From the NCBI GenBank assembly GCA_001054945.1, contig JVKJ01000005.1:248001-312000 (forward strand): a stretch of 64,000 bases of DNA. The letters run 5' to 3'. The notes beneath the pieces are model-generated. The model was not told where the DNA came from, did no database searches, and saw nothing but the letters and a program-made list of their open reading frames with translations. Positions 27,945 to 38,050 of the stretch are shown here, in pieces. Source of the DNA: Corynebacterium falsenii. GTDB taxonomy: Bacteria > Actinomycetota > Actinomycetes > Mycobacteriales > Mycobacteriaceae. Each line of letters begins with the position of its first letter. The first letter of the stretch is position 1. The position numbers and the translations under genes are program-made.

Positions 27945-28697
27945 CTATGCTCCCGTGACATAAGGGCTCGTCGCCATTTTGGTTCCATCCCGCATCGTTG
28001 TGATGGAAAAATCGTCAAAGACCTCCGGCGAGACAGCTCGCAGCTGTTCAAGGCAGGCCACGGCAAGGGCTCTGATCTCCGGATCCGCGGTCTCGGTAGC
28101 CCGCATTCCAATGAAATGCCGCCAGGATCGGTAGTTCCCCGTCATGACGAAGCGAGTCTCGGTGGCATTCGGCAGGATTGCCCTCGCTGCCTGACGGGCC
28201 TGTTTTTGTCGCAACAGCGCGTTCGGCTCATCGGCAAAATTCTCGGTGAGCCCGCCCAAGAATTCAAAATATGCATCATGCGCCACGTCCGCGGCGCGCA
28301 AGAAAAGCTCGCTCAGGTGCTCATCCTTGGCAATCGCCTGCGGAAGCACTACTCGAGCCTCTTCCGTTGGCACAAACCGCTGCGAAAGTTGGCTGAATGA
28401 AAACATCCGGTGCCGCATCACTTCTTGGCCGCAAGAGCGGGACACCCCGCGGAGATACATCGTGGCGCTGGAGTGCTCCAGCACGGCCAAATGCCCGACG
28501 TCTAGGATGTGCCGCACGTAGGCCGCGTTGGTGGCGGTGTGTGGGTTCGGCTTGTCAAAGGTCTCATAGCACGCGCGCCCGGCAAACTCGGCCAGGGCTG
28601 AGCCGGAATCTGCATCCGTAGCCCAGTCGATATCTGCCGGCGCATGAAACTCCGTGTGCCCGATGAGTTGAACATTGAGCTGGGCGCGAACAGCCAT
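27945..28697 (-). CDS. thyX: Flavin-dependent thymidylate synthase ThyX
   Basis: ThyX makes dTMP from dUMP using FAD, NADPH and methylene-tetrahydrofolate. The signature R-H-R-x7-S-x-R is present as RHRMFSFSQLSQR near residue 96, and FVMTGNYRSWRHFIGMR carries further FAD/dUMP contacts. The length of 250 residues is typical. The start ATG 28697 is preceded by GGGAG. It lies 17 bases after dapB, the corynebacterial dapB-thyX-dapA order. Whether a thyA is present elsewhere cannot be seen here. Confidence 0.97.
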   Translation of the reverse strand: MAVRAQLNVQLIGHTEFHAPADIDWATDADSGSALAEFAGRACYETFDKPNPHTATNAAYVRHILDVGHLAVLEHSSATMYLRGVSRSCGQEVMRHRMFSFSQLSQRFVPTEEARVVLPQAIAKDEHLSELFLRAADVAHDAYFEFLGGLTENFADEPNALLRQKQARQAARAILPNATETRFVMTGNYRSWRHFIGMRATETADPEIRALAVACLEQLRAVSPEVFDDFSITTMRDGTKMATSPYVTGA

Positions 28698-28714
28698 GTG
28701 CTCGTACTCCCGCG

Positions 28715-31821
<3,107 letters not shown>

Positions 31822-31956
31822 TCATCTTTCCTGCTGAAAGGCTCGCCAGGGTCTACGTAGTCATCGGTGCTCGCAGTCCTCACGAGAATGGTTCGAAGGA
31901 TTTTTTATTTCTCCGTGTGCCAGGCTATCACGAGTGCTATACGCCATTAGACATGC

Positions 31957-31999
31957 AAAACCCCGTTCCATCGGCACTCATGTACCGAATGAAACGGGG
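31957..31999 (-). terminator. Rho-independent terminator after rpsO
   Basis: On the minus strand a stem of CCCCGTTTCAT-type arms (31961-31971 with 31989-31999, one mismatch, extended inward by TCGG/CCGA at 31971-31974 and 31985-31988) is followed by TTTT (complement of 31957-31960). It lies about 50 bases after the rpsO stop. Confidence 0.85.
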
Positions 32000-32047
32000 C
32001 ACGACCATCACCGGCCCCAACTACGGGGCCGAAGCGTGGCCAATAAT

Positions 32048-32317
32048 TTAGCGCCGCAGGCCCAGGCGCTCGATCAGAGAACGGTAACGATCAACGTTGT
32101 TCTCGGACAGGTACTTCAGCAGGCCCTTGCGACGACCAACCAGCAGCAGCAAGCCGCGGCGGGAGTGGTGATCGTGCTTGTGGAACTTCAGGTGCTCCGT
32201 CAGCTGGCGGATACGGACGGTCAACAGAGCAATCTGCGCCTCCGGGGATCCGGTATCGGTCTCGTGGAGGCCGAACTCCTTGAGGGTCTCTGCCTTCTGA
32301 TCCTTGGACAGTGCCAT
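32048..32317 (-). CDS. rpsO: 30S ribosomal protein S15
   Basis: S15 binds the central domain of 16S rRNA early in 30S assembly. The 89-residue protein matches the family throughout: [36 protein letters not shown] and the C-terminal [15 protein letters not shown] 32317 has a strong AAGGAG site; the longer frame to 32413 is leader sequence. The 130-base leader is structured (see 32369-32422), and a terminator follows the gene. Confidence 0.98.
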   Translation of the reverse strand: MALSKDQKAETLKEFGLHETDTGSPEAQIALLTVRIRQLTEHLKFHKHDHHSRRGLLLLVGRRKGLLKYLSENNVDRYRSLIERLGLRR

Positions 32318-32368
32318 GGGATATCTCCTTTTGGTTATTTCAGTCTGCGCGAAAAGGGTGAAACACCG

Positions 32369-32422
32369 TGCGACTACCGCAGACCACAGTCGCAGATTCG
32401 CCAACACTAGCACTAGTTGGCG
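32369..32422 (-). promoter_or_regulatory. Two stem-loops in the rpsO leader
   Basis: Two inverted repeats lie between ribF and rpsO: TGCGACT/AGTCGCA (32369-32375 with 32388-32394) and CGCCAA/TTGGCG enclosing a CACTAGCACTAG direct repeat (32399-32422). Neither is followed by a T-tract. They could form an S15 autoregulatory site or an mRNA stabilizer. Confidence 0.5.
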
Positions 32423-32452
32423 TCCCCAACCAAAGCGTGCCCACCCGCGGCG

Positions 32453-33433
32453 CTACCGTCGCGCGCACGCCTCCCGCGTGTGCTGAACATCGCGGTCGAT
32501 AGCCGCGATGAGCTCGTCCATGGAGTCGTAGGTTTCTTGGCCGCGGAGGTGCTGAATGAAGCTCACCCGCACCTCCCGGCCATACAGATCGGCCTCGTGG
32601 TCCAACACGAAGGACTCGACACTCAGTGGTTCGTGGCCGAAGGTCGGATTGTGCCCCACGGAGATCGCCGCGGGCAGCGGCTGGCCCACGGGCATGGTCC
32701 CTACCTTCGCGTCCGCATCCTCTCCGGCACGAGGGAGAACTTCCAAATACCCCGCGTACACTCCCTCGGCAGGGAGGGCGAACTTCTCTGGGAAGTACTG
32801 GTTGGCAGTGGGGAATCCCAGTGCTCGCCCACCACGCCCAGCCCCGTGCTCGACCTCACCCGTCACAGTGAAGGCCCTGCCCAGCGCGGCACTCACCGCC
32901 TCCATATCGCCCTGGGCCAGTCGGTCGCGGATCCATGTGGAGCACACCACGTGATCACCGTCCTCCAACAATTCGACCACGTCGACCTTCAGCCCCTTGC
33001 GCTCGCCGATTTCCTTCATCGTTTGCGAGGTACCCGAAGCGTCCTTCCCGAAGGTGAAGTTCGTCCCGATGATCACGCCCTGGGCATGCAATGTCTCTAT
33101 CAGTGCCTTCTGGATGTACTCCTCCGGGGACCAGCTGGAGATCTCCGGCGTGAACGCGATGACCACCACATGATCGATCCCCATCAATTCCGCCTGACGC
33201 GCCCGTTCTTCCACGGGGGTCAACAGCGGTGGGACGGCTTCTGGCAGGAAAACCACTGTGGGGTGCGGATCGAAGGTGATCATCACACTTTCCGCATGCA
33301 AGTCCTCCGCCGTCTGAACAGTGCGCCTCATCAGTTCCTGATGACCGCGGTGCACCCCATCGAACACGCCGATGGTCACGACCGTTTCCCCCAGATCGTC
33401 GGGCACTCTGTCTAGTCCGTACCAGATAGTCAC
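32453..33433 (-). CDS. ribF: Bifunctional riboflavin kinase/FAD synthetase
   Basis: RibF makes FMN and then FAD from riboflavin. The N-terminal adenylyltransferase domain has the motif VTIGVFDGVHRGHQELM near residue 20 and IGTNFTFGKDASG. The C-terminal riboflavin-kinase domain has GRALGFPTANQY, followed by GVYAGYLEVL and the catalytic region VESFVLDHEADLYGREVRV. I place the start at GTG 33433 (VTIWYGLDRVP), giving 326 residues; ATG 33466 is possible but would overlap truB, and the frame to 33802 is antisense to truB. It is divergent from truB with only 25 bases between starts. Confidence 0.95.
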   Translation of the reverse strand: MTIWYGLDRVPDDLGETVVTIGVFDGVHRGHQELMRRTVQTAEDLHAESVMITFDPHPTVVFLPEAVPPLLTPVEERARQAELMGIDHVVVIAFTPEISSWSPEEYIQKALIETLHAQGVIIGTNFTFGKDASGTSQTMKEIGERKGLKVDVVELLEDGDHVVCSTWIRDRLAQGDMEAVSAALGRAFTVTGEVEHGAGRGGRALGFPTANQYFPEKFALPAEGVYAGYLEVLPRAGEDADAKVGTMPVGQPLPAAISVGHNPTFGHEPLSVESFVLDHEADLYGREVRVSFIQHLRGQETYDSMDELIAAIDRDVQHTREACARR

Positions 33434-33458
33434 GTCTGCACAGCCTACGCCATAGACT

Positions 33459-34415
33459 ATGCCCATGACTGATTCCCCTTCTGCGAACCGACCGCGCTCC
33501 ATCATCGAACGTTCTGGGATCGTCATCGTTGACAAGCCTGCCGGAATGACAAGCCACGATGTGGTGGCCAAGCTCCGGCGGACTATGGGCACCCGTCGAG
33601 TGGGGCATTCGGGCACGTTGGATCCTATGGCGACCGGTGTCCTTGTAGTTGGGGTCGAGCGAGGGACCAAATTCCTGGCGCATGTTGTCAGCCACGATAA
33701 AAGGTACGACGCCACGGTGTGCCTCGGCCGCGCTACCGTCACCGACGACCACGAGGGAGAGGTGCTTTCCACCGCCTCACCCGAGCAGGTTCGCGAACTC
33801 ACCGAGGAGCGGATTCGCCAGGCCTTCGACGCTCAGCGCGGTGAAATAATGCAGCGCCCCAGTTCAGTTTCTTCGATCAAGGTCGACGGGCGTCGCGCGC
33901 ACGAGCTGGTCAGGGAGGGCAAGGAGGTGGTCCTTCCCGAGCGCCCCGTCACGGTTCATTCGATGGAGGTCCATTCCGTTTCATGTGTGGACGCCACCGC
34001 CCAGGCGCCGGCTCACTGGGAGCTAGACATTTCCGTTCACTGTTCTTCCGGCACCTACATTCGGTCCATCGCGCGTGATGTGGGTGACAGCCTGGGAGTT
34101 GGCGGACACCTTGTAGCACTGCGGCGAACGTCGGTCGGACCATTCGACCTGTCCATGGCGCGCACGCTCGACGAACTAAAGGACGATCCGTCGTTGTCCA
34201 TGCATCTGGACGAAGCGATGGTCCACTGCTTCCCCACCAGAGAGATCACTGCGGATCAGGGTACGGCTCTGTCGCTGGGCAAATGGCTCTCGCCCGTAGG
34301 AATTCAGGAGGTGCATGCTGCCGTGACACCCGATGGGAAGGCGATCGCTTTATTGCACGAGAATGGGAAACGCGCAGCGAGCGTGTTCGTCGCGCGCCCA
34401 GATGGGCTGAGCTAG
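33459..34415 (+). CDS. truB: tRNA pseudouridine-55 synthase TruB
   Basis: TruB modifies U55 in the tRNA T-loop. The 318-residue protein contains the catalytic aspartate in GHSGTLDPMATGVLVV and the N-terminal IVDKPAGMTSHDVVAKLRR. The VSSIKVDGRRAHELVREG and SSGTYIRSIARDVGDSLG motifs are also intact. Either ATG 33459 or ATG 33465 may be used; neither has a ribosome site and a TATA-like element abuts them, suggesting leaderless initiation. It is transcribed away from ribF and converges on pptT. Confidence 0.96.
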   Translation: MPMTDSPSANRPRSIIERSGIVIVDKPAGMTSHDVVAKLRRTMGTRRVGHSGTLDPMATGVLVVGVERGTKFLAHVVSHDKRYDATVCLGRATVTDDHEGEVLSTASPEQVRELTEERIRQAFDAQRGEIMQRPSSVSSIKVDGRRAHELVREGKEVVLPERPVTVHSMEVHSVSCVDATAQAPAHWELDISVHCSSGTYIRSIARDVGDSLGVGGHLVALRRTSVGPFDLSMARTLDELKDDPSLSMHLDEAMVHCFPTREITADQGTALSLGKWLSPVGIQEVHAAVTPDGKAIALLHENGKRAASVFVARPDGLS

Positions 34416-34454
34416 ATAGCCGTGATCTGAACTAGCCGCCGCTGCGCCTGCGGA

Positions 34455-35189
34455 TTATTTCCGGCGAGAAGCCCCTACCCCAGCCAGAGTCACCACGAAA
34501 CCGTCTTTGATGATCCAGCGCCCCTCCACCATCGGCACCGGAGTCGGCCGCGCGAGGATGTAAGAGGTAAAGGTGCCATCCGGCCGAATGTCGATATCTG
34601 CCTGATCGAAATCCAGGAACCGGTGGGTCAGGGGGAACCATGCCTTATAGGTCGCTTCCTTGGCCGAGAAGAGGACCGTATCGAGCAATGGCTGGTCCAT
34701 TCGCCGCATCAGAGTACCCAGCCGCCGCTGTTCGTCGCGCCGGGCAATTGTGTCAAAGACGCCGCGAGGAAGGGTGACTGCCGGTTCGGCATCGATCCCC
34801 AGGGTCATCCAGTGGCGGGTTCTCCCCACGACCGCCGCACGGAAACCGTTCGTATGAGTGATGGAACCGGTGATCCCGTGAGGGAAGACAGGCACACCGC
34901 GCTCCCCTCGCAGGATGGGACGGTCAACCGAGAAATGAGACATCGCGCGGTGCGCGCACCACCGTGAGTCGCCGAAATCTGACTTGCGGCGATCCACCGC
35001 GCCAGCGACGAGCTCTTGCTCCGAAGAATCCAATTCCAGGTATCGCCGGAGGTCCACTGAATTGGTGTGCAATTCCACACACCGCGTGCCCGGGGGAAGC
35101 TGTCGACCATCGATGAGTGAAGGCACCGCGAAATCGTCCTGATCGATTGCTTCCACGGCGGTTGTCGTCGTCAACATTCCTGTATTCAT
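34455..35189 (-). CDS. pptT: 4'-phosphopantetheinyl transferase (PptT/Sfp type)
   Basis: It attaches phosphopantetheine from CoA to carrier proteins of fatty-acid, mycolic-acid and siderophore synthesis. The Sfp-type motifs are present: the magnesium-binding LGIDAEPAVTLPRGVFDTIA region, FSAKEATYKAWFPLT (the K-E-A-x-Y-K motif) and the CoA-binding HRAMSHFSVD. The product is 244 residues from ATG 35189, which has a strong GAGGAGG site. That ATG overlaps the stop of the upstream gene as ATGA, so translation is coupled. The truB-pptT-pptH order equals Rv2793c-Rv2794c-Rv2795c in M. tuberculosis. Confidence 0.93.
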   Translation of the reverse strand: MNTGMLTTTTAVEAIDQDDFAVPSLIDGRQLPPGTRCVELHTNSVDLRRYLELDSSEQELVAGAVDRRKSDFGDSRWCAHRAMSHFSVDRPILRGERGVPVFPHGITGSITHTNGFRAAVVGRTRHWMTLGIDAEPAVTLPRGVFDTIARRDEQRRLGTLMRRMDQPLLDTVLFSAKEATYKAWFPLTHRFLDFDQADIDIRPDGTFTSYILARPTPVPMVEGRWIIKDGFVVTLAGVGASRRK

Positions 35190-36010
35190 GCCTTCACCTC
35201 CTCTGTCAGTACTCGATATGGCCACCTTCCCGCCGAGAGCCTCGGCGGCAAGCTTTTCTTCCATTCCCTCGGGTAACCGAGGGACACTTCCGCATGCGTT
35301 ACATTGTCGACAAAAAGCTCAATCGGGATGTGCAGGTGACCGTAGATGACCGCGCTCGCCCCATAGCGTTCGGGCCATCCCTGGGTATGCCGAGTCCCGG
35401 ACCACAGACCTATTTCCTGGTGAGTGACATTGTTCATCGCCTCGCGCACTAATGGCCAGTGATTGACCAGCACAGTCGGACCGTTTACTTTAGCCAGCCG
35501 CCGGACGGTATACAACAGGCGCTCGCGACACCACTGTGGAATGTCAACAAATGGGGCAATTGCGAAGTGATCGGTCAGCACGATGCCAGAACGCTCAGCC
35601 GCTGCAATCGCCTCGGCTGGTGTGCTCCCCAGTTCCCGCCAAGAATGGTCATACAGAGTAAACATGGGAACAATCGTGTGACCGGCAAATTCGGGAAAGT
35701 CGTCTTCTGGAGTCAACACTCCGATGAGGCGACACTGCTGCACGAGCTCCGCATACTTTTCCCGGCCATGCAGGGCATCGCCGGCAGCAGAGTACAGCTC
35801 GTGGTTTCCTGGGACCCAAATGACCTGGTCAAATCGCTGCGCCAATTGACCTAGAACATCAATGACGTCTGATGTTTTCTCTGCGACATCCCCCGCTACG
35901 AGTAGCCAATCATCCGGAGAATCCCCGTGAACGTGGCGATCAACCAGCTCCCTGTTTCCAGGGCTGGTGACGTGAAGGTCACTCACCGCCCACAGAGTTC
36001 TCGTCCCCAT
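35186..36010 (-). CDS. pptH: Metallophosphoesterase, PptH-like phosphopantetheinyl hydrolase
   Basis: A 274-residue calcineurin-type phosphoesterase with all metal motifs: SDLHV near residue 10, GDVAEK, GNHELYS, NHWPLV and GHLHIPIE. By position and family it corresponds to Rv2795c, which in M. tuberculosis removes phosphopantetheine from carrier proteins and opposes PptT. The 4-base overlap with pptT means the attaching and removing enzymes are made from one message. The biochemical role here is by homology. Confidence 0.8.
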   Translation of the reverse strand: MGTRTLWAVSDLHVTSPGNRELVDRHVHGDSPDDWLLVAGDVAEKTSDVIDVLGQLAQRFDQVIWVPGNHELYSAAGDALHGREKYAELVQQCRLIGVLTPEDDFPEFAGHTIVPMFTLYDHSWRELGSTPAEAIAAAERSGIVLTDHFAIAPFVDIPQWCRERLLYTVRRLAKVNGPTVLVNHWPLVREAMNNVTHQEIGLWSGTRHTQGWPERYGASAVIYGHLHIPIELFVDNVTHAEVSLGYPREWKKSLPPRLSAGRWPYRVLTEEVKA

Positions 36011-36094
36011 GCCTCATTCCCTCGATATTGCCAACAAGCATAACTTTCCCGTTCGAAAGCATGTTACCAGAGTGGCAAAAGTGACTGAAGACGA

Positions 36095-37456
36095 TCATTC
36101 GTCGTGGACACTATCCATGTCACGATCTCGATGCCATTCCGACCCACGGTACCGCCACACCACTGCCAGAAGTCGCAGAAGGATAAAGGCCACCAGACCG
36201 CACCACACGCCGACCAGACCCCAATGGAAAACCAGCGATAGCCACACGAGTGGGATGAACCCCACAACGACAGAGAGAATGGTCGCATTTCGAAGGAACG
36301 AGACGTCCGCCGCTCCAAGCAACACCCCGTCCAGAGCGAACACCACCCCGCCCATGAGGACAAGCACAATCAGCAGCCACCACGGTGTCTCGATGGCGTC
36401 CAAAATAGAGCAGTCCGAGGAAAAGACACCAGGGATCGCCTTGGCACCCAGCGCCAGGGCGAGTGCGAGGCACCCACTCGCCCCGACGGAAAACTTCAGC
36501 ACCGTCCGTCCCACGAAGCGCGCCCGGGACACCGAACCAGCACCGAGGGCCGCACCGACTAAAGCCTGAGCCGCGATAGCAACTGAGTCCAAGATCAGCG
36601 TGAGGAAATTCCACAACTGCAATAGCACTTGGTGCGCGGCAAGTGGCGCCGGTCCCATGCGACCCGCAACGGCCGCGGCAGACAAAAAGGCAACCTGAAA
36701 GGACAGCGAACGGGCAATTAGGTCTCGGCCCATTGCGAGCTGCGGGCCTATGACCGACCAGCGCGGTGCCATGGAACGGGCGTCCCCGTGACGCATCCAC
36801 ATGCTAATCAGCGCAGCCAGAAAGCAGATAGCCACAATAACCTCGCCTAGAACATTCGCATAGGCTGAACCAACCAGGCCCCACATCCTCACAGAGATCG
36901 GTACAAACACTGCCATGGGGATAACCCCCGCGAGGGTGAAAATCAGTGGGAGTTTTGTGTTGGACAAGCCGCGGAGCCACCCGTTTCCCGCCATCACGAC
37001 CAGCGCGGGGATGATGGATAAGGTGGTGACCCGCAGCCATGTGGCTGCCTCCCCCGCGACCACTGGATCCGAGGCGAGGAAGGTGGCGATCGTTGGCGCG
37101 CCGAAGTACACGATGGCTGCAAGAACAGCTCCCACTGCCAGAGCAACCCACGTGGCCTGCAATCCCTCGTAGATCGCGCCGGCCTTATCTCCCGCACCGT
37201 AAAGTCGCGCAGAGCGGGCCGTGGTGCCATATGACAAGAACGTCAATTGAGTCGTTACCGTGCTCAGCACCGTGGCGCCCGCCGCCAACGCGGCCAACTC
37301 CACAGCACCGAGCCTGCCGACTACCGCCGTGTCCAACAGGAGATAAAGGGGCGTCGCCGCCAGCACAACGAGGGCTGGCCACGCGAGCCCAATGATGGTG
37401 CCTACCGTTACGTCAGTTGACTCGCCCTTCTGAGGATCGTTCGTCGTCGCCTCCAC
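36095..37456 (-). CDS. dinF: MATE family efflux transporter (DinF-like)
   Basis: A 453-residue membrane protein with about twelve hydrophobic segments, matching the MATE family DinF branch that uses a cation gradient to export organic cations or toxic compounds. Typical stretches are PLYLLLDTAVVGRLG near residue 40, QLTFLSYGTTARSARLYGAG and AAHQVLLQLWNFLTLILDSVAIAAQALVG in the C-terminal half. It ends with a charged tail. It follows rbfA by 9 bases, so it is in the infB-rbfA transcription unit. The substrate is unknown. Confidence 0.88.
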   Translation of the reverse strand: MEATTNDPQKGESTDVTVGTIIGLAWPALVVLAATPLYLLLDTAVVGRLGAVELAALAAGATVLSTVTTQLTFLSYGTTARSARLYGAGDKAGAIYEGLQATWVALAVGAVLAAIVYFGAPTIATFLASDPVVAGEAATWLRVTTLSIIPALVVMAGNGWLRGLSNTKLPLIFTLAGVIPMAVFVPISVRMWGLVGSAYANVLGEVIVAICFLAALISMWMRHGDARSMAPRWSVIGPQLAMGRDLIARSLSFQVAFLSAAAVAGRMGPAPLAAHQVLLQLWNFLTLILDSVAIAAQALVGAALGAGSVSRARFVGRTVLKFSVGASGCLALALALGAKAIPGVFSSDCSILDAIETPWWLLIVLVLMGGVVFALDGVLLGAADVSFLRNATILSVVVGFIPLVWLSLVFHWGLVGVWCGLVAFILLRLLAVVWRYRGSEWHRDRDMDSVHDE

Positions 37457-37465
37457 GAAGCCGGC

Positions 37466-37888
37466 CTATTCGTAGGGATTGGTCTCACCCGCAGGCTTCG
37501 CATCTGCCGCCTGCGCACGGATCGCATCATCATGTGCACGGGCCTTCGCCAGCAATTCCTCCATATGGGCCGATGCCTCCGGTACGGTATCCACCTCGAA
37601 ACTGAGGGTTGGGGTGAAGCGTACGCTCAACTGCTCGCCAACAATTTTGCGCAACTGTCCCCGGGCCTTGCCCAAAGCTTCTGCCGCGGTAGTCCAATCC
37701 TGCTCTTCGTCGATCGAGCGGCCGCGGACGGTGTAATACACCTTCGCATCATGGAGGTCGCCGGTCATTCGGGTGTCCGTAATGGTCACAAACTCAAGCC
37801 TGGGATCCTTCACCTCGCGCTCAATGGCGGTAGCGACAATTGTCTGGATGCGTTTAGCCATCCGGGCTGCGCGTGCATGATCAACCAT
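37466..37888 (-). CDS. rbfA: Ribosome-binding factor A
   Basis: RbfA aids maturation of the 30S subunit. The 140-residue product shows the family N-terminus [19 protein letters not shown] followed by the [21 protein letters not shown]-fold motif, and [13 protein letters not shown] short Ala-rich tail follows. ATG 37888 is preceded by GGAG; the longer frame to 37939 adds unconserved residues. It lies 162 bases after infB, the gap holding a strong hairpin. Confidence 0.95.
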   Translation of the reverse strand: MVDHARAARMAKRIQTIVATAIEREVKDPRLEFVTITDTRMTGDLHDAKVYYTVRGRSIDEEQDWTTAAEALGKARGQLRKIVGEQLSVRFTPTLSFEVDTVPEASAHMEELLAKARAHDDAIRAQAADAKPAGETNPYE

Positions 37889-37968
37889 GATGAATCTCCA
37901 ATTCGCCGAAAGGTGTTGTTGGCGGGTTAGCAACAGCACCCCAGTGTAGTGGCGTCCCCAATGGCTGA

Positions 37969-38012
37969 ACCCCCGGGTACCCTCTCCAGAATTGTCGGGG
38001 TACCGCGGGGGT
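37969..38012 (-). other. Hairpin between infB and rbfA
   Basis: ACCCCC-g-GGTACC and GGTACC-gc-GGGGGT flank a 17-base loop, giving a 12-bp stem with one internal bulge. No T-tract follows on the minus strand, so it is more likely a partial terminator, mRNA stabilizer or processing site than a full terminator. Confidence 0.6.
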
Positions 38013-38050
38013 CCTCAGGCGCTTACCAGCGCCGGGGTGAGGCACGTGGC

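Noticed and set aside
32417..33415. 332-residue open frame opposite ribF
   Set aside because: Antisense to ribF over its full length with no recognisable domain; ribF motifs are intact on the other strand.
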